From positions 1 to 50,750 of the forward strand of contig NZ_SOHH01000121.1 of the NCBI RefSeq assembly GCF_004403515.1: a stretch of DNA of 50,750 nucleotides, written 5' to 3'. A program made the translations under genes and the position numbers. Below the pieces are notes generated by a model. It saw nothing but the letters and a program-made list of their open reading frames with translations. It did not search any database and was not told the origin of the DNA. Numbering within the stretch: the first letter of the stretch is position 1; every line of letters begins with the position of its first letter. The stretch comes from Cryobacterium fucosi (GTDB taxonomy: Bacteria; Actinomycetota; Actinomycetes; Actinomycetales; Microbacteriaceae). Positions 25,207 to 32,901 of this stretch are shown here, one piece after another.

Positions 25207-25824
25207 CTAGAATGCGTTCGTCAATCCCGTGAGGTGAAATGAGAGCAGACCGTCGTCCTGGTTCGCAACGAGCGAGTAGAGCCTTTTCAGCTGAGGCCGG
25301 CTCGTGATGAGGCCATGAAGCACGCTCTCCTCGAAAAGATCCACCGTCGTGAACGACGGGATTCCTGCTTTGTTGGCGAGTCGGATGGCATCCTGGTCGT
25401 CGATCATGGCCACCACATCGCGGCCTTGCTTTTGAATGAGCCGAGCATGGGCGAGGAGGACCATCTCGCCGCGGTTCTTGCCGGAGTTGGCCATAGATGC
25501 CGGGCAGTTGTTCACGACCCAGGCCCACTCGAAGTCATAGTCCTCGTTCGTCAACCTGTTCGGGGTGGTGAGCTCGACTATGTAGTTGCCGCTGATCATG
25601 CCTGCTAACTTGCGGTTGCAGAGGTCGAAGCGACGATCCTTCATTGACTTGTTTGCCACTTCGTCGACGACCGCATCGGGTACGACGATTTGATCGGTCA
25701 TGCACTGGAGAGTATTGAGATAGAGCGTTGCGGTCTCTTTTCTCCCCAAGAAGTTAAGGATCGGTCCGGCGTCCAAGATGACGAGTTCGCTGTGGTCTCG
25801 TTGGGCGTCGGGCACTCGGCTCAC
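25207..25824 (-). CDS. PIN-domain protein, third gene of XRE-ImmA-PIN operon
   Basis: 205 residues from GTG 25824, overlapping the protease gene by 4 bp. PIN acidic residues are visible: Asp18 (VILDAGPILNFL), Glu55 (VVDEVANK), Glu120 (KNRGEMVLLAH) and the Asp142-145 cluster (IDDQDAIRLA). It is longer than VapC toxins (about 130). The active site looks complete, so an RNase is likely. Its coupling to a regulator and a metallopeptidase points to control by proteolysis rather than by a classical small antitoxin. Confidence 0.8.
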   Translation of the reverse strand: MSRVPDAQRDHSELVILDAGPILNFLGRKETATLYLNTLQCMTDQIVVPDAVVDEVANKSMKDRRFDLCNRKLAGMISGNYIVELTTPNRLTNEDYDFEWAWVVNNCPASMANSGKNRGEMVLLAHARLIQKQGRDVVAMIDDQDAIRLANKAGIPSFTTVDLFEESVLHGLITSRPQLKRLYSLVANQDDGLLSFHLTGLTNAF

Positions 25825-26612
25825 TTGCGGCGGCCAAACCTTGACGTTGGGAGCTCGACGGGTTTCGGCATGATGCCGTATTCGTTCAGTTCGGCTTGGA
25901 CCTTCTCGGTGGTGAGCCCGCGAATCCTCGCGACAACTTCAAGGCCGATGAGGTTGTTTTCGTATGCGTCCATGGCCAGTTCGACGATCCGCATGGGGGC
26001 TTGAGGAGTGTTCGCTTTCTGCTGTGAAGCTTGGTGCTCGTCGGTCCAACCGTGGCGGGCCGCGAGCTTTCCAACCGAGAGGCTCGACCATTCCTCTCGC
26101 TGACCTGGAGCCAGCCAACCTGCGCGGTCCAGCTGGATAAGTGCGATTTGGGTGGATACCTCGAAATAGCGCACGACGCGGGAGAGGTCGGCCTCATTGA
26201 GATCGCGCCTCGTCTTTTGGATTCCTCCGAGAAAGCCGGTTACGCCTTCGGAGGGTGCCAAGAGGTGTCGGGCGAAGGCATCCGCTCGGATCTCTTCGCT
26301 GGTTCGCAGGATGCACTCGATCACCCCGTCCTTCGCAAAGTCACCCAGTTCGAGGTGGCCCAGCTCATGCGCCAGAGTGGCGCGCTGTCGTTCGGGCCAT
26401 AGCGTGCAGGCGACCGAGATGATGCGTTGCCCGGTCTCCGGGTCTTGCACCACCATTCCGTCGAGACCGGGGGCCATGTTGAGGATCGCGACGTCAATTT
26501 GCAGGCGGCTTTCAATCAAGTCGTTCAGGTCGCTGATAGGGGCACTACCGAGCCCGTACCTGAGACGGAAGTTGGCCGCGGCCTTGGCTGCGGTGTGCTC
26601 GTTGGAGATCAT
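25821..26612 (-). CDS. ImmA/IrrE-family zinc metallopeptidase
   Basis: 263 residues from ATG 26612, 19 bp after the XRE gene stop. The zinc site is HELGH (82-86) with the third ligand Glu107 in SEEIRADAFARHLL, as in ImmA/IrrE (COG2856) proteins that cleave XRE repressors. The C-terminal half has a helical region with VARIRGLTTEKVQAELNEYG, perhaps for binding the partner. It is probably translated by coupling, as no strong ribosome site is seen. By analogy it may inactivate the XRE protein of the operon. Confidence 0.87.
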   Translation of the reverse strand: MISNEHTAAKAAANFRLRYGLGSAPISDLNDLIESRLQIDVAILNMAPGLDGMVVQDPETGQRIISVACTLWPERQRATLAHELGHLELGDFAKDGVIECILRTSEEIRADAFARHLLAPSEGVTGFLGGIQKTRRDLNEADLSRVVRYFEVSTQIALIQLDRAGWLAPGQREEWSSLSVGKLAARHGWTDEHQASQQKANTPQAPMRIVELAMDAYENNLIGLEVVARIRGLTTEKVQAELNEYGIMPKPVELPTSRFGRRK

Positions 26613-26631
26613 CGTGCACCGTTGGCGTGCA

Positions 26632-26970
26632 CTAGGCCGGCTGCTTTGTCGTGAGAGCCCGGCGGAGGTAGGTATCCATCTCAAGCAGATAAAAGAGGTG
26701 ATCCTTGACGGACTCCGTTTCCGCAATGCAGCCACTATTTGTTCGTGCAGCGTATTGCAGGCGGTCTCGCACGGGATGGCTATCCATCAGGCTCGATTCA
26801 AGGCAGCCTAGGGCGGCGGCGAATGCCGAGAGCTCGTAGGGCTTCACTGCGCGATCGCCCGATTCGATGCGGGCAATCGTCGATTGTGAGATGTCGGTGC
26901 GGGCCTGCAGGTCGCGTTGGGAGAGTTGCGCCAGCTCGCGAAGGCGCTTGATGCGGTCGCCGGTTGTCAT
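26632..26970 (-). CDS. XRE-family regulator of the ImmA-PIN operon
   Basis: 112 residues from ATG 26970, with AGGGAG 10 bases upstream. The N-terminal HTH domain (residues 5-58) reads RIKRLRELAQLSQRDLQART, DISQSTIARIESGDRAVKPY. The C-terminal 50 residues are helical. It heads the operon and likely represses its own promoter in the 110-bp gap before the divergent oxidoreductase gene at 27127. Confidence 0.87.
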   Translation of the reverse strand: MTTGDRIKRLRELAQLSQRDLQARTDISQSTIARIESGDRAVKPYELSAFAAALGCLESSLMDSHPVRDRLQYAARTNSGCIAETESVKDHLFYLLEMDTYLRRALTTKQPA

Positions 26971-27126
26971 CTGGATCAGCTCCCTCGTCAGGATGATTGA
27001 ATCAAGTTTACACATTTTGATTCAACAATAGCGCGGCGCGAGTCTGCGATCAACTGTTCATTCGCGTCCGCGTTGGTTCAGGAGACAGTTGGGAAACAAT
27101 CGGATGCCTCGTGCGTTGTCCCTGAC

Positions 27127-28158
27127 ATGAAGTCCATTGTGTACAGCCAGACCGGTGACCCGTCCGTGCTCCAGCTCGTCGATCGGTCGGTGACCGAACC
27201 CGGGGCCGGCGCGGTGCGGGTGCGGATCGTGGTCAGCGGTGTGAACCCCACCGATTGGAAGTCGCGCCGTGGCTCGGCACCGGGCGAGGCCCTGGCGTTC
27301 GAGGACGTCGTGCCCGGGCAGGACGGCGCCGGAATCGTGGAGGCGGTCGGCGCCGGGGTGCAGCACGTGCGCGTGGGCGACCGGGTATGGCTAGCGCTCG
27401 CCGCGTACCAGCGCGCGAACGGTGGCTCGGCTCAGGAGTACGCCGTGCTTCCCGCGGAGCGGGTCTTCGTGCTGCCAGCGAATGCGAGCTTCGACCAGGG
27501 CGCGAGCCTCGGGGTGCCGGCGATCACGGCGTATCGCGCGCTGACGGTGGCCGAAGACGGACCGCGGCGGCTGCACCCGGGCGCTTTGGCCGGGAAGGTG
27601 GTGCTCGTGGCCGGCGGAGCAGGTGCGGTCGGGCACGCGGCGATCCAACTGGCCCGGTGGGCGGGAGCATCCGTCATCACGACCGTGAGCGGGCCGGCGA
27701 AAGCGGCGCTCGCCACGGCGGCCGGCGCGCAGCACGTGCTCAGCTACACCGACCCGAACATCGTCGAACAGATCCGGGAGATCGCGCCGGAGGGCGTCGA
27801 CCTGATCGTCGAGGTCGCCCCCGCCCAGAACGCGCAGCTCGATCTGGCCGTCATCCGCAATCGCGGGTCGATCGCGGTCTATGCGAACAACGGCGGCGAT
27901 CAGGTGACGCTCGACGTGCGCCGGCACTTCAGCCTCAACGTGCGCTACCAGTTCGTGCTGCTCTACACGGTGGGTGCCGACGTCATTCGCGCGGCGGCCG
28001 AGGACATCAACGCCGCGCTCGCCGACGGCGCGTTGGCCGTGGGGGAGGAGGCGGGGCTGCCGCTGCACCGGTTCGACCTTGCTCACACGGCGGATGCCCA
28101 CGCGCTGGTTGAGAGTGGCGCGGTCGGGAAGGTGCTGATCGACGTGTCGGCGAGGTGA
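27127..28158 (+). CDS. Zinc-free MDR quinone oxidoreductase, copy 2
   Basis: 343 residues, collinear with and nearly identical to copy 1 (12988-14019) over the whole length; differences are scattered substitutions such as Asn-to-Ser near the start and an Ala-to-Glu in QIREIAPEG. The homology also reaches about 45 bp upstream of the ATG. Like copy 1 it is followed by a convergent deoC, but by a 40-bp gap instead of 134 bp. Confidence 0.92.
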   Translation: MKSIVYSQTGDPSVLQLVDRSVTEPGAGAVRVRIVVSGVNPTDWKSRRGSAPGEALAFEDVVPGQDGAGIVEAVGAGVQHVRVGDRVWLALAAYQRANGGSAQEYAVLPAERVFVLPANASFDQGASLGVPAITAYRALTVAEDGPRRLHPGALAGKVVLVAGGAGAVGHAAIQLARWAGASVITTVSGPAKAALATAAGAQHVLSYTDPNIVEQIREIAPEGVDLIVEVAPAQNAQLDLAVIRNRGSIAVYANNGGDQVTLDVRRHFSLNVRYQFVLLYTVGADVIRAAAEDINAALADGALAVGEEAGLPLHRFDLAHTADAHALVESGAVGKVLIDVSAR

Positions 28159-28198
28159 TTGATCGACCAGTACCGGCGGCCGACACCGGCGCAGACGA

Positions 28199-28903
28199 TC
28201 AGTAAGTGCCGGCCAGGACGGTCGGTGTGGCGCCGCTGAGTAGCGAGGCGCTGCCGGAGACGCCGAGGCGGGTCGCGCCCGCCTCGATCATTGCTGCGGC
28301 CTCTTCAAAGGTCCGTACGCCGCCCGACGCCTTCACCTGGGCCCGGTCGCCCACGGTTCGCTTCATCAGGCGCACGGCGTGCACGGTCGCCCCGCCGGCG
28401 GGGTGGAAGCCGGTGGAGGTCTTGACGAAGTCGGCGCCCGCGGCGACGGATGCCTGGCAGGCGCCGACGATCTCGGCATCGGTCAGCGCAGCGGATTCGA
28501 TGATGACCTTGAGCACCTTCGGCGCGGGGACGCTCGCGCGCACGGCGGCGATATCGGCCTGCACCTCGCCGAAGCGGCCGGCCTTGACGGCACCGATGTC
28601 GATGACCATGTCGATCTCGTCGGCGCCCTGCTCGATGGCGAGCGCGGCCTCGGCGGCCTTGATGACACTGTGGTGCTTGCCGCTCGGGAAGCCGCAGACG
28701 ACCGCGACCTTGAGGTCGGCGTCGGCGGGGATCGTCAGCGGCAGCATCGACGGCGAGACACAGACGGAGTAGGTGCCGAGCCTAATGGCCTCGGCGATGA
28801 GTGCGGTCACGTCTGCTGCCGTGGCCTCGGGCTTCAGGAGGGTGTGGTCGATGTGGTTGGCGACGATGGCCGCACTGAGGGTGATGGTGGGGGCGGAAAT
28901 CAT
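28199..28903 (-). CDS. deoC: Deoxyribose-phosphate aldolase, copy 2
   Basis: 234 residues with the Schiff-base lysine in [10 protein letters not shown] and QVKASGGVR, very similar to copy 1. Here it is the last gene of the deoD-MFS-deoC operon, so its role is to cleave deoxyribose 5-phosphate made from purine deoxynucleosides (after conversion of the 1-phosphate). AAGGA lies 11 bases before ATG 28903. Confidence 0.95.
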   Translation of the reverse strand: MISAPTITLSAAIVANHIDHTLLKPEATAADVTALIAEAIRLGTYSVCVSPSMLPLTIPADADLKVAVVCGFPSGKHHSVIKAAEAALAIEQGADEIDMVIDIGAVKAGRFGEVQADIAAVRASVPAPKVLKVIIESAALTDAEIVGACQASVAAGADFVKTSTGFHPAGGATVHAVRLMKRTVGDRAQVKASGGVRTFEEAAAMIEAGATRLGVSGSASLLSGATPTVLAGTY

Positions 28904-28912
28904 GGTTTGTCC

Positions 28913-30319
28913 TTAATTGGTGACGGGTGCGGGTGCGCGCTCGCCTTGTCGCTCCAGGACCGCGACGAAGGCGCGGTAGAGCACCAGGCCGAGGGCGGCC
29001 ACCGCCGCGAGAATCAACAACACCGTTCCGTAGGAGGCCGCCTGGTCGGTACCGGCGATCCCCCCAAGCAGGTTGGGCTTCAGATTCATCAGTGCTGCGG
29101 TGTAGGCGATGCCGATCGGCACGGCAATGTTGATGGTGAGGTTGTAGAAGCCGATGGCGATACCAGAGTTCTCGACCGGCACCCGCCCAATGGCGGTCGA
29201 CACGAGGGGGCCGTACATCAACGCGAAGCCCATCCCGAACAAGATCATCGAGATCACGAATATCCCGATCCACTTGTCCACCACCAGAGCCGGGATCAGC
29301 ATCGAGGCGATGATCACGATCAACGCCGTAGTGATGGCCTGCTTGGATGTGAGGACCCGGGCGATTTTGCCGGTGGCCGAGCCGACTATCACGGCGGCGA
29401 TGTAGCCGGGGATCAGCAGCAGGGAGACCTCTCCGAGGTTGAAGCCGTAGATGTCGGATACCAGGAACGGGAAGAGGAAGGTGTAGCCCAGCTGGACCGA
29501 GTAGATGACGAAGACCACGATGATCATCAGCGAGTATTGAGCGTTGGCGAAGAACGCGATGGTGATCACGGCGTTTTCGTGGGTTCGGATGTGCCAGATG
29601 AAGAGGATCAGCCCCGCGACGACTGGCATCAGGTACCACAAGTTGAAGTTCTGCATGAACAGGATGATGCCGGTGGCGAACACCGCGATCAGAAAAAGCC
29701 CGAACACGTCTACGTGGCCCTCATTTGTTGCCTCAGCACGAACCGTACGCAGCACGACCGGGATGGTCAGCAGGGAAAGTAAGGTGACCAGGAAGAAGGC
29801 TGCCCAGCCGATGTAGGTGGCGATGAAGCCGCTGCCGACGGTGCCGATCAGTAGCGACAGCTGGAAGGCTGCGGTGCTGAAGCCCAGGTACTTCTTCTGC
29901 TCGTCGCCCCTGAAATGCTTGGTGACGTAGATCACGTAGAGGGTCTCGGCGGCCGCCAAGCCGGCGGTCTGGATCAGCCGGCCGACTAGGATCAGCAGGA
30001 AGTTGGTCTGGAAGATGAAGCCGATGATCGACCCGATCGTCATCACGAGGATCGCGAAAATGATGAGTTTCCGGATACTGATCGAGTCGGCCAGCGCGGC
30101 GTAGACCACGGCACCGATCCCGATCAGGATGCCGGTCAGCGTGGCTTGCAAGCTGACAGTGTTGACGGGCAGGTTGAGATTCTGCGCCAGCGCCGGCGAC
30201 ATGAACTTGAAGCCATTGTCCAGCACCAGCGAAAACACGAAGAGGAACAGCAGGATGGGGACGGCCCGGGTCGGTTGGAAGACCTGGGTTGGACGCGTGG
30301 CGTGAGTCGTGGTGCTCAT
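28913..30319 (-). CDS. MFS transporter, probably nucleoside uptake
   Basis: 468 residues with twelve to fourteen hydrophobic segments of the DHA/TetA-like type. The first spans follow a short Thr-rich N-terminus; the last is LILAAVAALGLVLYRAFVAVL. The start codon shares one base with the deoD stop (TGATG), and deoC2 begins 9 bp after its stop, so all three are one operon. Sequence alone would allow drug efflux; the operon argues for nucleoside or deoxyribose import or export. Confidence 0.82.
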   Translation of the reverse strand: MSTTTHATRPTQVFQPTRAVPILLFLFVFSLVLDNGFKFMSPALAQNLNLPVNTVSLQATLTGILIGIGAVVYAALADSISIRKLIIFAILVMTIGSIIGFIFQTNFLLILVGRLIQTAGLAAAETLYVIYVTKHFRGDEQKKYLGFSTAAFQLSLLIGTVGSGFIATYIGWAAFFLVTLLSLLTIPVVLRTVRAEATNEGHVDVFGLFLIAVFATGIILFMQNFNLWYLMPVVAGLILFIWHIRTHENAVITIAFFANAQYSLMIIVVFVIYSVQLGYTFLFPFLVSDIYGFNLGEVSLLLIPGYIAAVIVGSATGKIARVLTSKQAITTALIVIIASMLIPALVVDKWIGIFVISMILFGMGFALMYGPLVSTAIGRVPVENSGIAIGFYNLTINIAVPIGIAYTAALMNLKPNLLGGIAGTDQAASYGTVLLILAAVAALGLVLYRAFVAVLERQGERAPAPVTN

Positions 30320-31083
30320 CAGATCAGTTCCAGCGCGATCTCGATCATTCCTGTGAAGGCGGTCTGCCGTTCCTCGGGGGTGGTCTTGGCGTTGGTGACG
30401 AGCTGGTCGCTAACAGTGAAAATGCCAAGCGCATCGACGCCCCCGGCCGCGGCGTTGGCGAACAGACCTGCCGACTCCATCTCGGCGGCCAAGATGCCCA
30501 TCTTCATCCACTTCCCCATGGCGTCGGGATCGGCGCCGTAGAACAGGTCGGACGAGAGCACATTGCCCACGTGGGTGCGTTGACCGCGCTCGTCGGCGAT
30601 CCGTTTGGCGTGCTCGAGCAGCCTGTACGACGACAGCGGCGCCCATGAACCGGGCAGGTTGAACTGGTTCAGGTAGTTGGAGTCGGTCGACGCGCCCTGG
30701 GCGATAACTACGTCGTAGAGCTCCATGTTCTCCTGCATGGCGCCGCAGCTGCCCACCCGGATCAGGTTCTTGACCCCAAAAAAGTGGATCAGCTCGTAGC
30801 TATAGAGCGAGATGGATGGGATGCCCATACCCGTGCCCATTACGGACACGGGCCGCCCTCGGTAGGTGCCCGTAAAACCCAACATGTTACGAACCTCGTT
30901 GAAGCAGCGGATGTCGTCGAAGTATGTCTCGGCGATGAACTTCGCTCTCAGCGGGTCCCCCGGAAGGAGGATCGTCTCGGCGATGTCCACCCCCTTCGGA
31001 TCGATGTGCGGCGTGCTGCTCGTGGGGGGATATAGGCCCTTCATCGTTGACGGTGATCCGACCCTCGTGGTGGTTGAACTCAT
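30319..31083 (-). CDS. deoD: Purine nucleoside phosphorylase, DeoD type
   Basis: 254 residues of the hexameric PNP family: ILLPGDPLRAKFIAETYF (phosphate site), GTGMGIPSISLYSYEL, RVGSCGAMQ and AAEMESAGLFANAA (ribose site), and SDQLVT near the end with the catalytic Asp. It releases purine base and (deoxy)ribose 1-phosphate. AAGGAG precedes ATG 31083. First gene of the operon, divergent from the GntR regulator. Confidence 0.95.
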   Translation of the reverse strand: MSSTTTRVGSPSTMKGLYPPTSSTPHIDPKGVDIAETILLPGDPLRAKFIAETYFDDIRCFNEVRNMLGFTGTYRGRPVSVMGTGMGIPSISLYSYELIHFFGVKNLIRVGSCGAMQENMELYDVVIAQGASTDSNYLNQFNLPGSWAPLSSYRLLEHAKRIADERGQRTHVGNVLSSDLFYGADPDAMGKWMKMGILAAEMESAGLFANAAAGGVDALGIFTVSDQLVTNAKTTPEERQTAFTGMIEIALELI

Positions 31084-31108
31084 GTTGACTCCTTCGTCTA
31101 TGCAGTAT

Positions 31109-31146
31109 GAGGTTATACCTCTTGAGTATCATGTCAAATGTGATAC
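31109..31146. promoter_or_regulatory. Operators between deoD and gntR
   Basis: GTATCA-9 nt-TGATAC (31126-31146) is a perfect inverted repeat. A second palindrome GAGGTTATACCTC lies at 31109-31121. Either could bind the GntR protein encoded next to it, controlling both divergent units. Confidence 0.6.
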
Positions 31147-31169
31147 GTTCAGCGTGACAAGGAGGTCTC

Positions 31170-31961
31170 GTGACGACCCGTTTAGAACCGCATCCGTTCT
31201 TGCACCAGCAGCTCCACCTCACCGTCGGCCAGCCGATTCGAGTCGCGGTCTACACGCGGCTCGCGGATGGAATCCGCTCCGGCGTGTTCCGGCTCGGCGA
31301 AATGCTGCCGAGGGAAACGGAGCTCTCGGCGATGCTCGGCGTCAGCCGCACACCCGTACGCGAGGCGCTGATGCTCCTCGAAGAAGACGGGTTACTGGTC
31401 ACCCGTCGCGGAGTTGGGCGATTCGTCACGGACTTCATCCCGCACGGCGGACTGGAACAGCTGCGGCCATTTGAGATCGCCTTAGCCGACCCGAACATGA
31501 CGTTGACTGTCCAGCCGGTGCGCTTCGAGTTGGAACGGGTGACAGACTTCGTGTCCCACCGGCTCTCGCTCGACCCGGCTGCCAACGCCTGGATCCGCGA
31601 GAGCGTCTTGCTGCAGGACGGCGTCCCCGTTGCCACTGTGCAAGAGCATCTCCCCGCTGGGCGCTACCTCAGTGATGTGAGCGCGCGAATCGCAACCGAA
31701 CTCTCGGAGATCGCCGCCGAACCACGAACACTCCTCGCATCCATGCAGGCCAACGGCCACGTCTTCACAAACGGCGTGTGCCAGATCGTCGCAACGGACG
31801 CTGGCCCCACGCGAGCGAAACCGCTGAACATAGGGCCGTCAGCGGCGGTCCTCATCCTCACCCAGACAGCGGAACACGGCGGAGTTCCGATCTACGCCGC
31901 AAAATGTGTCGTCGCGTCCGGTCACGGGTCACTCTCGGTAAGGCAACACAACCCGAACTAG
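31170..31961 (+). CDS. GntR/HutC-family regulator of nucleoside catabolism
   Basis: 263 residues from GTG 31170 with GGAGG 5 bases upstream. The winged HTH (PRETELSAMLGVSRTPVREA, LMLLEEDGLLVTRRGVGRFV) is followed by a UTRA-type ligand domain (about 100-255). The divergent position next to deoD-MFS-deoC and the palindromes between them make it the likely repressor of that operon, relieved by a nucleoside or sugar phosphate (inference). Confidence 0.9.
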   Translation: MTTRLEPHPFLHQQLHLTVGQPIRVAVYTRLADGIRSGVFRLGEMLPRETELSAMLGVSRTPVREALMLLEEDGLLVTRRGVGRFVTDFIPHGGLEQLRPFEIALADPNMTLTVQPVRFELERVTDFVSHRLSLDPAANAWIRESVLLQDGVPVATVQEHLPAGRYLSDVSARIATELSEIAAEPRTLLASMQANGHVFTNGVCQIVATDAGPTRAKPLNIGPSAAVLILTQTAEHGGVPIYAAKCVVASGHGSLSVRQHNPN

Positions 31962-32068
31962 TGGTGCTTTTCGGCGGGGATCAGGCCGCGGAGAGCCGGC
32001 ATGGACGCCCAATGGGTGCCGGTCGCCACACGAGGGCAGTCCGGCGCGCACTTCGTATAGCCTCGAGC

Positions 32069-32074
32069 TATAAT
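32069..32074 (+). promoter_or_regulatory. TATAAT -10 box for leaderless MNT gene
   Basis: A consensus TATAAT ends 6 bases before ATG 32081, so transcription should begin at or next to the A of the start codon. There is no ribosome site. Confidence 0.65.
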
Positions 32075-32080
32075 CTCGGC

Positions 32081-32533
32081 ATGAGTGCGTCGACCCGGAT
32101 TCTTGAAGCGCGTGCACGGGCCGGTCTCTCGCAGAGCCAGCTGGCCCTGCGTGCCGGAGTTCCGCAGCCCAACCTCTCCGCCTACGAGGCTGGTCGGGTG
32201 CAGCCGCGGCCGGAAACCCTCGCTCGCATCCTGGCTGCCACCGTTGAGCGGCCGTCGCTCGTGCTGGCGCGCGAGCGGGACCGCGTGCTCGAACTGGCCG
32301 GCCACCGCGGGGCCGGCGCGGTGAGGGTCTTCGGCAGCATCGCCCGGGGCACGGATGCCGCCGGCAGCGACATCGACCTTCTCGTCACCTTCGCCCCCGA
32401 CGCTTCGATTCTCGATGCGGCCGGGCTCGTGCTCGACCTCGAGGAACTCCTCGGCGTGCACGTCGACGTGATGAGTGACCGGGCCGAGGGCGGTATCCGC
32501 GACCGGGCTGTCGCCGAGGGAGTGCCGTTATGA
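32081..32533 (+). CDS. mntA: XRE-MNT nucleotidyltransferase antitoxin (MntA type)
   Basis: The 150-residue protein joins an HTH domain (about 5-52, GLSQSQLALRAGVPQPNLSA) to a minimal nucleotidyltransferase with VFGSIARGTDAAGSDIDLLV (Gly85-Ser86, Asp97, Asp99). MntA proteins AMPylate the HEPN toxin on a Tyr next to its active site and so switch it off; the HTH gives autoregulation. The HEPN gene follows after 28 bp. Confidence 0.9.
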   Translation: MSASTRILEARARAGLSQSQLALRAGVPQPNLSAYEAGRVQPRPETLARILAATVERPSLVLARERDRVLELAGHRGAGAVRVFGSIARGTDAAGSDIDLLVTFAPDASILDAAGLVLDLEELLGVHVDVMSDRAEGGIRDRAVAEGVPL

Positions 32534-32561
32534 ACACCACTTACAGCGGGAGCGTTGCCCG

Positions 32562-32900
32562 ATGACTCACGAATTCGACCGAACGGATGCGCTGCTGGCC
32601 GACATCCGTGACCTGGTTCGTCACGCAAACCTCATCACCGCTCGCGGGCGGGACGTGTTCTTCGACCGGGCTGATCGCACCCAGCAGCTTGCCGCGAAAG
32701 CCATCGTGATCGACCTGCAGACCGCCGTCGAGCGGTTACCGGAGGGATATCGGGACCGGCACCCGCACGTCGCGTGGGCTGAGTTGCGGGCGATGCGGAA
32801 ATATCTCGCGCACGATTACGCGAACACGGACTACCAGATCGTCTGGAACGCGCTCGTCACGGACTTTCCGCGGCTGCTGGTGCAGCTGGGGATTGCGTAG
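32562..32900 (+). CDS. hepT: HEPN ribonuclease toxin (HepT, DUF86)
   Basis: The 112-residue all-helical HEPN protein has RX4HXY intact: Arg79, His84, Tyr86 in LRAMRKYLAHDY. The Arg-His pair cuts RNA, and the Tyr is the AMPylation target of MntA. CGGGAG precedes ATG 32562. It is full length. A frameshifted homolog is at 38080-38380. Confidence 0.92.
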   Translation: MTHEFDRTDALLADIRDLVRHANLITARGRDVFFDRADRTQQLAAKAIVIDLQTAVERLPEGYRDRHPHVAWAELRAMRKYLAHDYANTDYQIVWNALVTDFPRLLVQLGIA

Positions 32901-32901
32901 G

